From Bacteroidales bacterium (GTDB lineage: Bacteria; Bacteroidota; Bacteroidia; Bacteroidales; UBA932), in contig JAEDLE010000019.1 in assembly GCA_016295455.1 (NCBI GenBank), positions 1-37,174 on the forward strand: DNA of 37,174 nt. The letters are read 5' to 3'. Position 1 is the stretch's first letter, and every line of letters begins with the position of its first letter. The position numbers and the translations under genes were made by a program. The notes below the pieces were generated by a model that was given only the letters and a program-made list of their open reading frames with translations, did no database searches and was not told where the DNA came from. Shown in pieces: positions 23,547 through 32,640 of the stretch.

Positions 23547-26500
23547 ATGAAAAGCAGTATCAGATTTGTGCTGTCAGTGATGATGGCACTGACTTGTGCG
23601 TTTTCTGCCTTCGCTCAGGTCACTACCGCGAACATCGGCGGTAAGGTGACTGACGAAGCCGGCGCCGTTGCAGGTGCTCCTGTCATCGCGGTCTACGTGC
23701 CGACTGGAACCACTTACTATGGAGTCACCGACGTGAACGGACTCTACCGTCTCGACGGCGTGACCCCGGGTGGCCCTTATTCCATCACCGTGGAAATGCT
23801 CGGTTATCGCAAGGTTACCGTCACCGACCTCAACGCGGCACTCGGCACCGACACCGCGCTTGACTTTACCCTCCAGGAGGAGGCCCTCGGTCTCGAGGCT
23901 GCAGTGTTCACTGCCGATGCGGTTGATTCAAAGATGAACATCCAGCGTTCAGGCGTCGGAACCGCCATCAGCCAGCAGAAAATAACCTCCATGCCTACCG
24001 TGAGCCGCAGCATGAACGACATCATGAAACTCACACCGCAGGCATCATCCACCACTTCAGGTTTCGCTGTGGGCGGCGGCAACTACCGCGGTTCTTCAGT
24101 GACAGTCGACGGTGCGGCGTTCAACAACGCATTCGGTATAGGTCAGAACCTTCCTGCGGGCGGTACTCCTATCTCCCTCGACGCCCTCGACCAGATCACC
24201 GTCAACGTGACTCCGTTCGACGTGCGCCAGTCAGGCTTCACCGGAGGTGCGATCAACGCTGTGACCAAGTCCGGTTCCAACGAGTTCCACGCTTCTGTCT
24301 ACAACTACTACACTTCCGACAAGGTCAGGGGTGACAAGGTAGCGGGCGAGAGCATCTCCAATAGCGAGATACTCGACAACACCACCGGCATCACCGTCGG
24401 CGGTCCGATCATCAAGAACAAGCTCTTCTTCTTCGTGAACGCGGAGTACACCATCGACAACTCTCCGGGTTCAAGCCGCATGGCACGTACCTCGGCAAGC
24501 GACAAGTGGGGCAACGACGTGACCTACAACCGTCCTCTCGCATCCGAGCTCGACGAGATCAAGGATTTCCTTTCAGAGAAGTTCGGCTACAATCCGGGCC
24601 GTTATCAGGGATATTCACTCAAGACCCCTGACTACAAGCTCCTCGCCCGTCTCGACTGGAACATCAACGACAACAACAAGCTGAACGTACGTTTCAGCCA
24701 CACCCACAACTACTACTCGACCTCGCCTTCCTCTTCGATGTCACCTATAGGCGGCACCAACAACAAGTTCAAGGCACCTGACGGAACCGACATCGCATTC
24801 AACCGCTACTCTGCCGGCCGTCAGTCGGTATATGCCCAGTACTTCGAGAGCGCCCGTTACTATCAGGAGCAGAACTTCACTTCCGTAGCAGCCGAGCTCA
24901 ACTCCCGTCTCTTCAACGGCAGGGGCAACAACCTCCTCCGTTTCACCTGGTCACACCAGGATGAGCCTCGCTCATTCGAGGGTAATGTGTTCCCGACCGT
25001 CGACATCCTCAGCAACAAGGAGGTCTCAGGTTCCGACACTTCAGCCATCTTCACCACCTTCGGTGTGGATCCGTTCACCTACGGCAACCTCCGCGACGTG
25101 CAGACCCTCATCGGAACTGACGAGCTTACCTTGAACATCGGCATCCACAACGTCATCGCCGGTATTCAGGCTGAGTGGAACAGGGCTACCAACGGCTTCA
25201 TGCAGGGCGGTGCTGGCTGGTACATCTACGATTCATGGGAGACTTTCAAGAACGACGTGCTCAATCCTAGCAAATCGACCCTTCCGGTCGCATTTATGAT
25301 CACACACGCCAACCTTGACGACCCTACTTCGCAGACCTTCCCGGCATTCGACTACACCCAGTTCTCCTGGTATCTGCAGGACGCGATGACCATAAGTGAC
25401 TACTTCAAGCTTACAGCCGGCATCCGTTTCGAGCTTCCTCTCATCACCATCCCTACCGACAACGAGAACAAGGACTTCGCATCCATAGCGGCTGCCAACC
25501 CGAACTCGTCATTCGCAGGTCTCAGCACCTCGGACGTTCCTAATCCGGCAGTGTCCGTTTCTCCTAGGGTAGGCTTCAACTGGGATGTGCTCAAGAACCG
25601 CAACCTCATCATACGCGGCGGTACCGGCCTCTATACCGGCCGTATTCCTAACGTATGGCTCGTTTCCGCAATCGGAAACTCCAATGTGCTCCAGTACCAG
25701 TACATCTCAAACCTCAGCACCGGCAACGATCCTGTACATTTCAACAGCAACAGGACCGACATCATCAACTCCATCTATGCAGGCAGCAGCTTCAAGAAGC
25801 AGGACCTCGCAGCACCTACCGGAGCGACCTTCATCGCAAAGGACCTCAGGATGCCTACTTCATGGAAGACCTCGGTTGCAGTTGACGCGAACCTTCCTGG
25901 CGGAATCAAGGCTACCGTCGAGGGTATCTACAGCTACAACTTCAATGAGGTATATGCCAACTCTCTCGGCTATGCCAAGACCGGAACCGTCAAGCTCCCG
26001 GGTGAGCCTGAGGCACGCGAGCTGTGGACCAGCGAAGGCATAAAGAACAGCGCCGGTGGAACGATGGGCGGATACTACATCCACAACATCAAGGGCGTGA
26101 ACGGAAGGTACTATTCAGTTTCCGCACAGCTCAGCAAGACCTTCAACTGGGGCCTCGACCTCATGGCGGCATATACCTACAGCAACTCCCTCACCGTTTC
26201 TGACGGTGCCGGTGACCAGGTATATTCATTCGGAAGCACCGAGTCGAAGAACGGTTGCAACTACTACGAGCTCGGACAGTCAAGCTTCGTTGCTCCTCAC
26301 CGTGTGATTGCGAACGCAAGCTATACCATCAGGGAAGGAAAGAAACTCGCCACCAAGCTTGGAGTATTCTACGAGGGCTACAACATCGGTTACCTGAACT
26401 CATACTCATACTCAAGGTTCTCATACCTGATGAACAATGTCAGCGGAGCGGGTTCGGCTTCCCAGACCATCTACATCCCTACCCAGGCTGAACTGGCGGC

Positions 26501-26879
26501 AATGACCTTCACTTCTGTCGAGAACAAGGCGGCATATTCCGAGTTCCTTTCATCCGACAAGTACCTCAGCAACCACAGGGGCGAGTACATGAGGAGAGGC
26601 GCCATCGCGGCTCCGTTCATCAACAGGATCAACCTGAGGGTGGCACAGGACTTCTACTTTGACATCTGCGGAAAGAAGCACACTCTCGAGCTCTCAGCAG
26701 ACATCAACAACGTGGGCAACCTCCTCAACAGCAACTGGGGTGTCAACAAGGTTCTCAGCAGCAACTCCATCCTTTCATACAAGAAAGGTGTATACAACTT
26801 CACCGCACCTGTATGGAAGAACTACAACAGCCTGAGCTCAACCTGGTCAATGCTCTTCAGCGCAAAGTGGAGCTTCTAG
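23547..26879 (+). CDS. Oar-like TonB-dependent outer-membrane receptor
   Basis: 1110 aa outer-membrane beta-barrel transporter. A signal peptide (about 1-24, ending AFSAFAQ) is followed by a carboxypeptidase-regulatory-like domain (about 28-110; IGGKVTDEAGAVAGAPV, GVTDVNGLYRL), a plug domain (about 135-250; SRSMNDIMKLTPQAS, VTVDGAAFNNAFGIG, GGAINAVTKSGSNEFH) and a large barrel ending in the outer-membrane-type terminal WSF. The plug and NAVTKSGSNEF-type motif resemble Oar/TonB receptors rather than SusC: no SusD gene is adjacent and no SusC-type motif is seen. The ligand is unknown. The codon choice (many CGT, GGT, CTC) and a consensus promoter suggest strong expression. It is bounded by its own promoter and terminator, so it is a single-gene unit. 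Confidence 0.9.
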   Translation: MKSSIRFVLSVMMALTCAFSAFAQVTTANIGGKVTDEAGAVAGAPVIAVYVPTGTTYYGVTDVNGLYRLDGVTPGGPYSITVEMLGYRKVTVTDLNAALGTDTALDFTLQEEALGLEAAVFTADAVDSKMNIQRSGVGTAISQQKITSMPTVSRSMNDIMKLTPQASSTTSGFAVGGGNYRGSSVTVDGAAFNNAFGIGQNLPAGGTPISLDALDQITVNVTPFDVRQSGFTGGAINAVTKSGSNEFHASVYNYYTSDKVRGDKVAGESISNSEILDNTTGITVGGPIIKNKLFFFVNAEYTIDNSPGSSRMARTSASDKWGNDVTYNRPLASELDEIKDFLSEKFGYNPGRYQGYSLKTPDYKLLARLDWNINDNNKLNVRFSHTHNYYSTSPSSSMSPIGGTNNKFKAPDGTDIAFNRYSAGRQSVYAQYFESARYYQEQNFTSVAAELNSRLFNGRGNNLLRFTWSHQDEPRSFEGNVFPTVDILSNKEVSGSDTSAIFTTFGVDPFTYGNLRDVQTLIGTDELTLNIGIHNVIAGIQAEWNRATNGFMQGGAGWYIYDSWETFKNDVLNPSKSTLPVAFMITHANLDDPTSQTFPAFDYTQFSWYLQDAMTISDYFKLTAGIRFELPLITIPTDNENKDFASIAAANPNSSFAGLSTSDVPNPAVSVSPRVGFNWDVLKNRNLIIRGGTGLYTGRIPNVWLVSAIGNSNVLQYQYISNLSTGNDPVHFNSNRTDIINSIYAGSSFKKQDLAAPTGATFIAKDLRMPTSWKTSVAVDANLPGGIKATVEGIYSYNFNEVYANSLGYAKTGTVKLPGEPEARELWTSEGIKNSAGGTMGGYYIHNIKGVNGRYYSVSAQLSKTFNWGLDLMAAYTYSNSLTVSDGAGDQVYSFGSTESKNGCNYYELGQSSFVAPHRVIANASYTIREGKKLATKLGVFYEGYNIGYLNSYSYSRFSYLMNNVSGAGSASQTIYIPTQAELAAMTFTSVENKAAYSEFLSSDKYLSNHRGEYMRRGAIAAPFINRINLRVAQDFYFDICGKKHTLELSADINNVGNLLNSNWGVNKVLSSNSILSYKKGVYNFTAPVWKNYNSLSSTWSMLFSAKWSF

Positions 26880-26906
26880 CCTGAAGTTCAGATACGGTTT
26901 CTGACA

Positions 26907-26956
26907 GGGGACGGCCGAAGTCTTTTGACTTTCAGGCCGTCCTCTTTCTTTTTTTC
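26907..26956 (+). terminator. Two-tier intrinsic terminator after the receptor gene
   Basis: The outer stem is GGACGGCC (26909-26916) with GGCCGTCC (26935-26942). The inner stem is AAGTC/GACTT around a TTTT loop. A pyrimidine/T-rich run follows (26943-26956). The same AAGTC-N4-GACTT apex recurs in the terminator at 36885. Confidence 0.85.
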
Positions 26957-26958
26957 CT

Positions 26959-26966
26959 TATATTTG
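26959..26966 (+). promoter_or_regulatory. -7 element for the antiporter gene
   Basis: TATATTTG fully matches the Bacteroidota -7 consensus and abuts the T-run of the preceding terminator. No TTTG -33 is seen at 19-21 nt upstream; that position falls in the terminator stem. Confidence 0.45.
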
Positions 26967-26970
26967 GAAT

Positions 26971-27027
26971 ATGGCGACCCCATTACTGGCATATGGCGGT
27001 CCGTCCCCAAACCTTCCGATCCGATGA
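26971..27027 (+). CDS. Possible 18-codon leader ORF overlapping the antiporter start
   Basis: ATG at 26971 opens an 18-codon ORF (MATPLLAYGGPSPNLPIR) whose TGA overlaps the antiporter ATG as ATGA (27024-27027). It lies 5 nt after the -7 element. It might couple translation of the antiporter, but such short ORFs arise by chance, so confidence is low. Confidence 0.25.
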   Translation: MATPLLAYGGPSPNLPIR

Positions 27028-29282
27028 CTGAAGAACTGAATCTGGTACACGACCTGGCCGTCATACTCATAGCGGCAGGAGTATTCACCCTCCTTTCCAA
27101 GGCTCTCAAGCAGCCTCCGGTACTGGGCTATATCATAGCCGGATTCCTGGTGGGCCCACACGTGGAGTTCTTTCCCGGAATAACCGGTACCGAAACGGTC
27201 AGCCAGTGGTCGGAGATAGGCATCATCTTCCTCCTCTTCGGCGTCGGCCTGGAATTCAGCTTCAAGCGTCTCCTCAAGGTCGGGAGCTCGGCGGTCTCGA
27301 TGAGCGCCACGCAGTTCCTTGGCATGATGGCCTCAGGCATACTCCTTGGCCAGGCCATAGGCCTTTCCACACTGGAAAGCCTCTTTCTCGGATGCATGCT
27401 CTCGGTCTCATCCACGGCAATAGTAGTCAAGGCATATGACGACATGGGGCTCAAGAACGAGCCGCAGACTCCGGCCATATTCGGGGCCCTGGTAGTGCAG
27501 GACCTCATATCCATAGTGATGCTCGTCCTGCTGCCCACCGTTGCCATATCCCACGGGTTCTCGGGCGGAGCGGCCATAATGGGCGTGGTGCGCCTTGCCT
27601 TCTTCCTGGTGCTTTGGTTCCTCGTCGGCATATACCTGATTCCGAGCCTGCTCCAATGGGCGCGCAGCTATCTCAACGACGAGATACTGCTGGTGATCAG
27701 CATAGGCCTTTGCTTTGCGATGGTGGCCCTGGCGACCGCCGTGGGCTTCTCATCCGCGCTGGGGGCATTCGTGATGGGTTCGATACTGTCCGAGACTGTC
27801 GAGAACGAGAGGATAATGCAGCTGGTTTCAGGCCTCAAGACCCTGTTCGGCGCCATATTCTTCGTTTCGGTCGGAATGATGCTTGATCCCGGCGTCATAG
27901 CGGAGCACTGGGGTATGGTGCTGGCAATCACCCTGGCCGTGCTCACCGGAACCTCCTTCTTCGCCGCATCCGGAGCCCTGCTTGCGGGCAACGGCATCGA
28001 ACGCTCGGTGATCTGCGGCTTCAGCGTCGCCCAGGTGGGTGAATTCGCCTTCATACTCGCAACCCTGGGCATGTCCCTGGGCGTGCTTCGTGACTTCATA
28101 TACCCGGTGATAATTGCCGTATCGGTCATAACCGTCTTCGCCACACCGTATATGATAAAGGCCGCCCCGGACTTTGCCCGCTGGCTCAGGACCGTGCTGC
28201 CGGAGAAAGTCATAGACAGGCTCGACACCAGGGCTGACAGCTCCCGCCGCAGCGAAGGGGAGAGAAAGGACTGGCTCGACTATATCAAGGCCCAGCTGCT
28301 GAGGGTGCTGCTTTACGGAGTGCTGGTGGCTGCCGTTTTCATAGGCTCCGCGCGCTTCCTGCCGGGACTGCTCGGCACCATATTCCCGTCAATGTCCGCA
28401 GGCCTGCTGCCTTACGTAAAGGCCGGAGTCACCATCGCCCTGATGTGCCCATTCCTGGTGATTATGGTGTCGGAGAATTCAGCCCTCAACTCCAAGGCGC
28501 GCAGGCTGCTGCACAAGAACCACTCGAATGTCTGGCTCCTTCTGGGCGTGAGCCTGGTCAAGCTCGGAATTGCAGTGGTAGGCATATTCACCGTACTGGC
28601 ATCCAACTTCAATATGACTCCGCTCACCTCCCTGCTGGTCATGATCTCCTGCATAGCCCTGTTCTTCATCTTCATACGCTTCTCCTACCACTATTTCATA
28701 CGCCTGGAAAAGCGTTTCCTGAGCAATTACACCCAGAAGGAAGACCTGCAGAGGCAGAAGACTCCTGTGACCATGTCCCTTCAGGAAAAGATGTCGGCAT
28801 ATGACGTCAAGCTGGCGGTGGCCGAGGTCAGCCCGGACTATCCCCTGATAGGAAAAACCCTTGCGCAGCAGCCGTTCAGGGAGCTCACCGGCGTCAACAT
28901 AGTCAAGATAACGAGAGGGGAGAGGGACATATTCATACCATCCGGAGACGAGGCGGTCTATCCTTACGACCTGCTTGTCGCAGTGGGCACCTCTTCGCAG
29001 ACAGAAGCCTTCAGCAGATATATGGAAGAGCATTCCGAGGCTCCGACAGGAGCGCGCAGCTATTTCGTTCTGGAAAACGTTATGCTGGATGGGGATTCCC
29101 CGATGACGGGGCGCAGCCTGCGCGACCTGGACCTGCGCTCGTCAAGGTGCATGGTCATAAGCATAGTCACCGAAGACGGAGTAGTCACGAATCCGTCTGC
29201 GGACTTCGTCTTCCGTTCCGGTGACCTTGTATGGATAGGCGGCGACGCTGGAGGGGTGAGGAAAATCTGCGGGAAGGCCTGA
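27024..29282 (+). CDS. CPA2-family cation/proton antiporter with RCK_C domains
   Basis: Inner-membrane monovalent cation (K+ or Na+)/H+ antiporter, 752 aa. The N-terminal Na+/H+ exchanger domain (about 1-390) has about 12 hydrophobic segments; hallmarks are LGYIIAGFLVGP, GIIFLLFGVGLEFS, SSTAIVVKAYDD and ALVVQDLISI with the Asp of the ion site. Three or four further hydrophobic segments follow (about 420-590), then cytoplasmic regulatory RCK_C/TrkA_C-like domains (about 605-745; PLIGKTLAQQPFRE...GVNIVKITRG and SPMTGRSLRDLDLRS...VWIGGDA). I moved the start from a TTG at 26925, which lies within the terminator, to the ATG at 27024. KefB-like by architecture, but no TrkA_N nucleotide-binding domain is seen, so it should not be named kefB. 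Confidence 0.88.
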   Translation: MTEELNLVHDLAVILIAAGVFTLLSKALKQPPVLGYIIAGFLVGPHVEFFPGITGTETVSQWSEIGIIFLLFGVGLEFSFKRLLKVGSSAVSMSATQFLGMMASGILLGQAIGLSTLESLFLGCMLSVSSTAIVVKAYDDMGLKNEPQTPAIFGALVVQDLISIVMLVLLPTVAISHGFSGGAAIMGVVRLAFFLVLWFLVGIYLIPSLLQWARSYLNDEILLVISIGLCFAMVALATAVGFSSALGAFVMGSILSETVENERIMQLVSGLKTLFGAIFFVSVGMMLDPGVIAEHWGMVLAITLAVLTGTSFFAASGALLAGNGIERSVICGFSVAQVGEFAFILATLGMSLGVLRDFIYPVIIAVSVITVFATPYMIKAAPDFARWLRTVLPEKVIDRLDTRADSSRRSEGERKDWLDYIKAQLLRVLLYGVLVAAVFIGSARFLPGLLGTIFPSMSAGLLPYVKAGVTIALMCPFLVIMVSENSALNSKARRLLHKNHSNVWLLLGVSLVKLGIAVVGIFTVLASNFNMTPLTSLLVMISCIALFFIFIRFSYHYFIRLEKRFLSNYTQKEDLQRQKTPVTMSLQEKMSAYDVKLAVAEVSPDYPLIGKTLAQQPFRELTGVNIVKITRGERDIFIPSGDEAVYPYDLLVAVGTSSQTEAFSRYMEEHSEAPTGARSYFVLENVMLDGDSPMTGRSLRDLDLRSSRCMVISIVTEDGVVTNPSADFVFRSGDLVWIGGDAGGVRKICGKA

Positions 29283-29316
29283 GCTCCCGGGAGCGCCCCC
29301 TGCAGTTCACCCGCGA

Positions 29317-30474
29317 TCAGACCCTCGCCTTGAAATCATCATAGCCGAAGGACTTCCAGAGCCTGTATTCCCCCTTCTCCTTCAGGTATATGGCAGGGAG
29401 GGGCATGCCGTTGAAAGTATTGTTCTTGACCATCGAGTATATGGCCATGTCCCCGAAGACAAGGGTTTGTCCTTCAGTGAGTTCCTCATCAAAGGAATAG
29501 TTCCCGACCACATCCCCCGCAAGGCAGGTCGGTCCGCCGAACCTGTAGCTGAAAGCCTTTTCCCCGAGTTCTCCACCGCCCACGAGCGGCGGCCTGTAAG
29601 GCATCTCCAGCACATCCGGCATATGGCAGGCCGCTGAGCAGTCAAGAATGGCGCAGCGGTATGGGATCCCGTCCTCATACCTGAGCCGCGGCTGTATTTC
29701 CAGCACCTTGGTGAAAAGCCATCCTGCATTCAGAGCCACGGCCTCGCCCGGCTCGAGATACACCTCCAGTCCTCTCCCCCTCATCCTTGCGATGCATCTT
29801 TCGAGTCTCGGGATGTCATATCCCTCCCTGGTGATATGGTGACCTCCGCCGAAGTTCACCCAGCTGACCCTGTCGAGCCAGTGTCCGAACTTGGCCTCGA
29901 ATGCGTCCAAAGTGACTTCCAGGGCATCCGAATCCTGCTCGCAGAGAGTGTGGAAATGCAGTCCGTCAATCAATTCGGCCAGACCCGGATCCCTTGCGAC
30001 GGCCTCGTCCAGCTCAGCTGCGGTCGTGCCCAGCCTGCTCCCCTCGGAGCAGGGGTCATAGATGGCGTGGTCCTGGGTGGATAATTCCGGATTCACCCTC
30101 AGGCCCACGGTCAGGCCCGCCGCCTTGGCCCTCGGGCCGTATAGCCCCAGCTGCCTCGGCGAATTGAACACCATATGGTCGCAGAGCCCGATTATCTCAT
30201 CGATTTCATCCTCCCGGAAAGCAGGGGAGAACACGTGGTTCTCCTTCCCCGGCATATGCTCACGGCCCAGTCTTGCCTCGTACAGTCCGCTTGCCGTTGC
30301 CCCCTGCAGGTAAGACGCCACCAGCGGATAGACTGCATAGCAGCTGAAAGCCTTCTGCGCGAGGAGTATATGGCAGCCCGTTCTCCGGGACAACGCAGAG
30401 AGCGTCTTGAGATTGGACTCAAGGCGCTCCACATCAATAATATAGCACGGAGTGTGCAGTTCTTTTTCAGTCAT
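29317..30474 (-). CDS. nspC: Carboxynorspermidine/carboxyspermidine decarboxylase
   Basis: PLP enzyme of the alanine-racemase fold (fold III) that decarboxylates carboxyspermidine to spermidine, or the nor-homologue. The protein is 385 aa. The PLP Lys is in LLAQKAFSCY (Lys41, same position as in the characterised Campylobacter enzyme). Other landmarks are GLHFHTLCEQ, the phosphate-binding NFGGGHH, YLEPGEA and the active-site Cys segment DCSAACHMPD. I chose the start at 30474, 1 nt after the stop of the upstream dehydrogenase gene; the extension to 30486 would overlap it. Last gene of the polyamine operon. It converges on the antiporter gene, with a 12-bp palindrome (29283-29294) in the short gap. 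Confidence 0.93.
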   Translation of the reverse strand: MTEKELHTPCYIIDVERLESNLKTLSALSRRTGCHILLAQKAFSCYAVYPLVASYLQGATASGLYEARLGREHMPGKENHVFSPAFREDEIDEIIGLCDHMVFNSPRQLGLYGPRAKAAGLTVGLRVNPELSTQDHAIYDPCSEGSRLGTTAAELDEAVARDPGLAELIDGLHFHTLCEQDSDALEVTLDAFEAKFGHWLDRVSWVNFGGGHHITREGYDIPRLERCIARMRGRGLEVYLEPGEAVALNAGWLFTKVLEIQPRLRYEDGIPYRCAILDCSAACHMPDVLEMPYRPPLVGGGELGEKAFSYRFGGPTCLAGDVVGNYSFDEELTEGQTLVFGDMAIYSMVKNNTFNGMPLPAIYLKEKGEYRLWKSFGYDDFKARV

Positions 30475-30475
30475 T

Positions 30476-31735
30476 CTAGTCCACAAGTACAGGATTCTCG
30501 TCCACCTGCCAAGGCAGGCCCCACTTGTTCAGGGCTTCCATATACGGATCCGGGTCGAAGTCCTCCAGGTTGAAGACGCCAGGCTTCTTCCATATGCCCT
30601 GCATCACCATCATGGTGCCTATCATTGCAGGCACTCCGGTGGTGTAGGAAATTGCCTGGGAGCCGACCTCCCTGTAGCACTCCTGATGGTCGCAGACATT
30701 GTATATCTTGATGCTGCGCTCCTTGCCGTCCTTGATGCCCGTGAATATGCAGCCGATGTTGGTCTTGCCCACGGTGCGCGGACCCAGGGACGCCGGGTCA
30801 GGAAGCAGGGCCTTGAGGAACTGGATAGGCACGATTTCCTGTCCGTTGAACATAACAGGGTCGGTCCTGAGCATGCCCACGTTCTCGAGACACTTCATAT
30901 GGGTCAGGTAGCTCTGTCCGAAGGTCATGAAGAAGCGTATCCTCTTCACTCCCGGGATGTTCTTCGCCAGGGACTCGATCTCCTCGTGGTGAAGGAGATA
31001 CATATCCTTCCTGCCCACCTGCTCGAAGTCATATTCCCTCTTTATCTCCATTGGCTTGGTCTCCACCCAATGGCCGTTCTCCCAGTAGGAACCGTTCGCC
31101 GAAACCTCCCTGAGGTTGATTTCAGGGTTGAAGTTGGTTGCGAAAGGATATCCGTGGTCGCCGCCGTTGCAGTCGAGTATGTCGATGGTGTGGATTTCGT
31201 CGAAGTAGTGCTTGAGCGCATATGCCGAGAACACGCTGGTGACGCCCGGATCGAATCCCGTGCCGAGCAGTGCGGTCAGGCCCTTCTCCTTGAACTTGGC
31301 ATCATATGCCCACTGGTATGAATAGTCGAAATAGGCGGTGAAGCCCTTCTCCCTGCAGCGCTTCTCGTAAGCTGCCTTCCACTCAGGGTCTTCGGTGTCC
31401 TCCGCCTCATAGTTGGCGGTGTCCACATAATCCACGCCTGTGGCCAGGCAAGCTTCCATTATGGTCAGGTCCTGATAAGGCAGGGCAAGGTTCAGCACGA
31501 TGTCCGGCTTTACCTCGCCGATGAGAGCGACAAGCTGGTCGACCTTGTCGGCATCCACCTGAGCTGTGGTGATTCTGGCCGAAGTCTTGCCCTCGAGCTT
31601 GGACTTCAGAGCCTCGCACTTGCTCACCGTACGGCTCGCAATGCAGATCTCGTCAAAAACGGTGTCATTCTGCGCGCACTTCTGGATAGCGACGCCTGCG
31701 ACACCACCGCAGCCAATTACTAGTACTTTTCCCAT
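30476..31735 (-). CDS. Carboxy(nor)spermidine dehydrogenase, saccharopine-dehydrogenase-like
   Basis: NADPH-dependent reductive condensation of L-aspartate semialdehyde with a diamine (putrescine giving carboxyspermidine), in the cytoplasm. The protein is 419 aa. It has an N-terminal Rossmann motif VLVIGCGGVAG, then LNLALPYQDLTIMEACL, GVDYVDTANYE and GLTALLGTGFDPGVTSVF, and ends with a saccharopine-reductase-like C-terminal domain. I chose the start at 31735 (MGKVLVIG) because the 27-residue extension overlaps speB and lacks family similarity. It is paired with nspC with 1 nt between the genes, the standard arrangement. True saccharopine dehydrogenase is unlikely given the polyamine neighbours. 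Whether it also accepts agmatine (giving carboxyaminopropylagmatine) is open. Confidence 0.92.
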   Translation of the reverse strand: MGKVLVIGCGGVAGVAIQKCAQNDTVFDEICIASRTVSKCEALKSKLEGKTSARITTAQVDADKVDQLVALIGEVKPDIVLNLALPYQDLTIMEACLATGVDYVDTANYEAEDTEDPEWKAAYEKRCREKGFTAYFDYSYQWAYDAKFKEKGLTALLGTGFDPGVTSVFSAYALKHYFDEIHTIDILDCNGGDHGYPFATNFNPEINLREVSANGSYWENGHWVETKPMEIKREYDFEQVGRKDMYLLHHEEIESLAKNIPGVKRIRFFMTFGQSYLTHMKCLENVGMLRTDPVMFNGQEIVPIQFLKALLPDPASLGPRTVGKTNIGCIFTGIKDGKERSIKIYNVCDHQECYREVGSQAISYTTGVPAMIGTMMVMQGIWKKPGVFNLEDFDPDPYMEALNKWGLPWQVDENPVLVD

Positions 31736-31764
31736 TCGCTTGTATCTTGTTATATTGTTGTATG

Positions 31765-32640
31765 TCAATGTTCTGTATTTCCGAGAGAGAGCAGGAACTC
31801 CCTTACCACCTTGCACGCCACCGCGGTCGACACCCCGCTCTGGTCATACGGCGGACAGAGCTCGTTCACGTCGCAGCCCACGATGCGGCAGCTTCCGCAC
31901 ACCGTGAATATGGCGTCGAGCAGCTCCCTGAAGCCCACTCCTCCGGCTTCGGGGGTACCCGTGCCCGGGAATATGGAAGGGTCCAGCACGTCCAGGTCTA
32001 TGGTGAAGTACACCGGACTGTCCCCGATTGCTGCGACGCACTCCTTCAGGCCGCTGAAATCGAACCTGTGAAGCTCGGTGTGGCCTTCGTCAGCCCATCT
32101 GAACTCGCTCCTGTCCCCGGACCTGATGCCGAACTGGTGTATGCGTCCGTCTCCGGTCAGGTCATGGCAGCGCCTGATGACGCAGGCATGTGACAGCTCC
32201 ACCCCGAGGTACTCGTCCCTGAGGTCGGTGTGGGCGTCGAAATGTATCACGTGCACGTCGGGATATCTCCTGAAAACCTCACGGAAGGCCCCGAGCGTGA
32301 CCAGATGCTCCCCGCCTATCATGAAAGGCAGTTTTCCGTCGTCCAGTATGGTGGCGCAACGCTCAGCAATCAGGCCCAGCGTGATGGCGCTGCTGCCCAT
32401 GCTCAGTTCCAGGTCCCCGCTGTCGAACACCTTCATGTCACAGAGGTCCCTGTCCTGGTACGGGCTGTAGGTCTCAAGTCCGAAGGACTCGCTCCTGATG
32501 GCGCGGCTCCCGAAACGGGTTCCCGGCCTGTAGGAGGTCGTGGAGTCGTAAGGCGCCCCGAAAAGCACTATGGACGCGTCGTCATATGCGGCATCGCAGC
32601 CGATGAAATTCTCTATGTTCCTTTCGAGCATATGCTTCAT
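31765..32640 (-). CDS. speB: Agmatinase-family ureohydrolase
   Basis: Mn-dependent ureohydrolase, predicted to split agmatine into putrescine and urea, or aminopropylagmatine into spermidine and urea. The protein is 291 aa. All metal-ligand motifs of the arginase/agmatinase family are intact: GGEH, FDAHTDLRDEY and FTIDLDVLDPS, with GTGTPEAGG following. I chose the start at 32640 because its ATG overlaps the speE stop (ATGA), implying coupled translation; a second ATG at 32631 is possible. The dehydrogenase gene follows after 29 bp. Agmatine is the default substrate, given the arginine decarboxylase in the same operon. Confidence 0.92.
   Translation of the reverse strand: MKHMLERNIENFIGCDAAYDDASIVLFGAPYDSTTSYRPGTRFGSRAIRSESFGLETYSPYQDRDLCDMKVFDSGDLELSMGSSAITLGLIAERCATILDDGKLPFMIGGEHLVTLGAFREVFRRYPDVHVIHFDAHTDLRDEYLGVELSHACVIRRCHDLTGDGRIHQFGIRSGDRSEFRWADEGHTELHRFDFSGLKECVAAIGDSPVYFTIDLDVLDPSIFPGTGTPEAGGVGFRELLDAIFTVCGSCRIVGCDVNELCPPYDQSGVSTAVACKVVREFLLSLGNTEH

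Noticed and set aside
23547..26879. SusC-type receptor belonging to the arabinose locus
   Set aside because: No SusD neighbour, Oar-like plug motifs, and it lies about 10 kb from the arabinose operon behind its own promoter.
26925..27023. TTG start at 26925 for the antiporter
   Set aside because: It falls within the receptor-gene terminator and before the -7 element; the ATG at 27024 begins the first membrane-domain segment.
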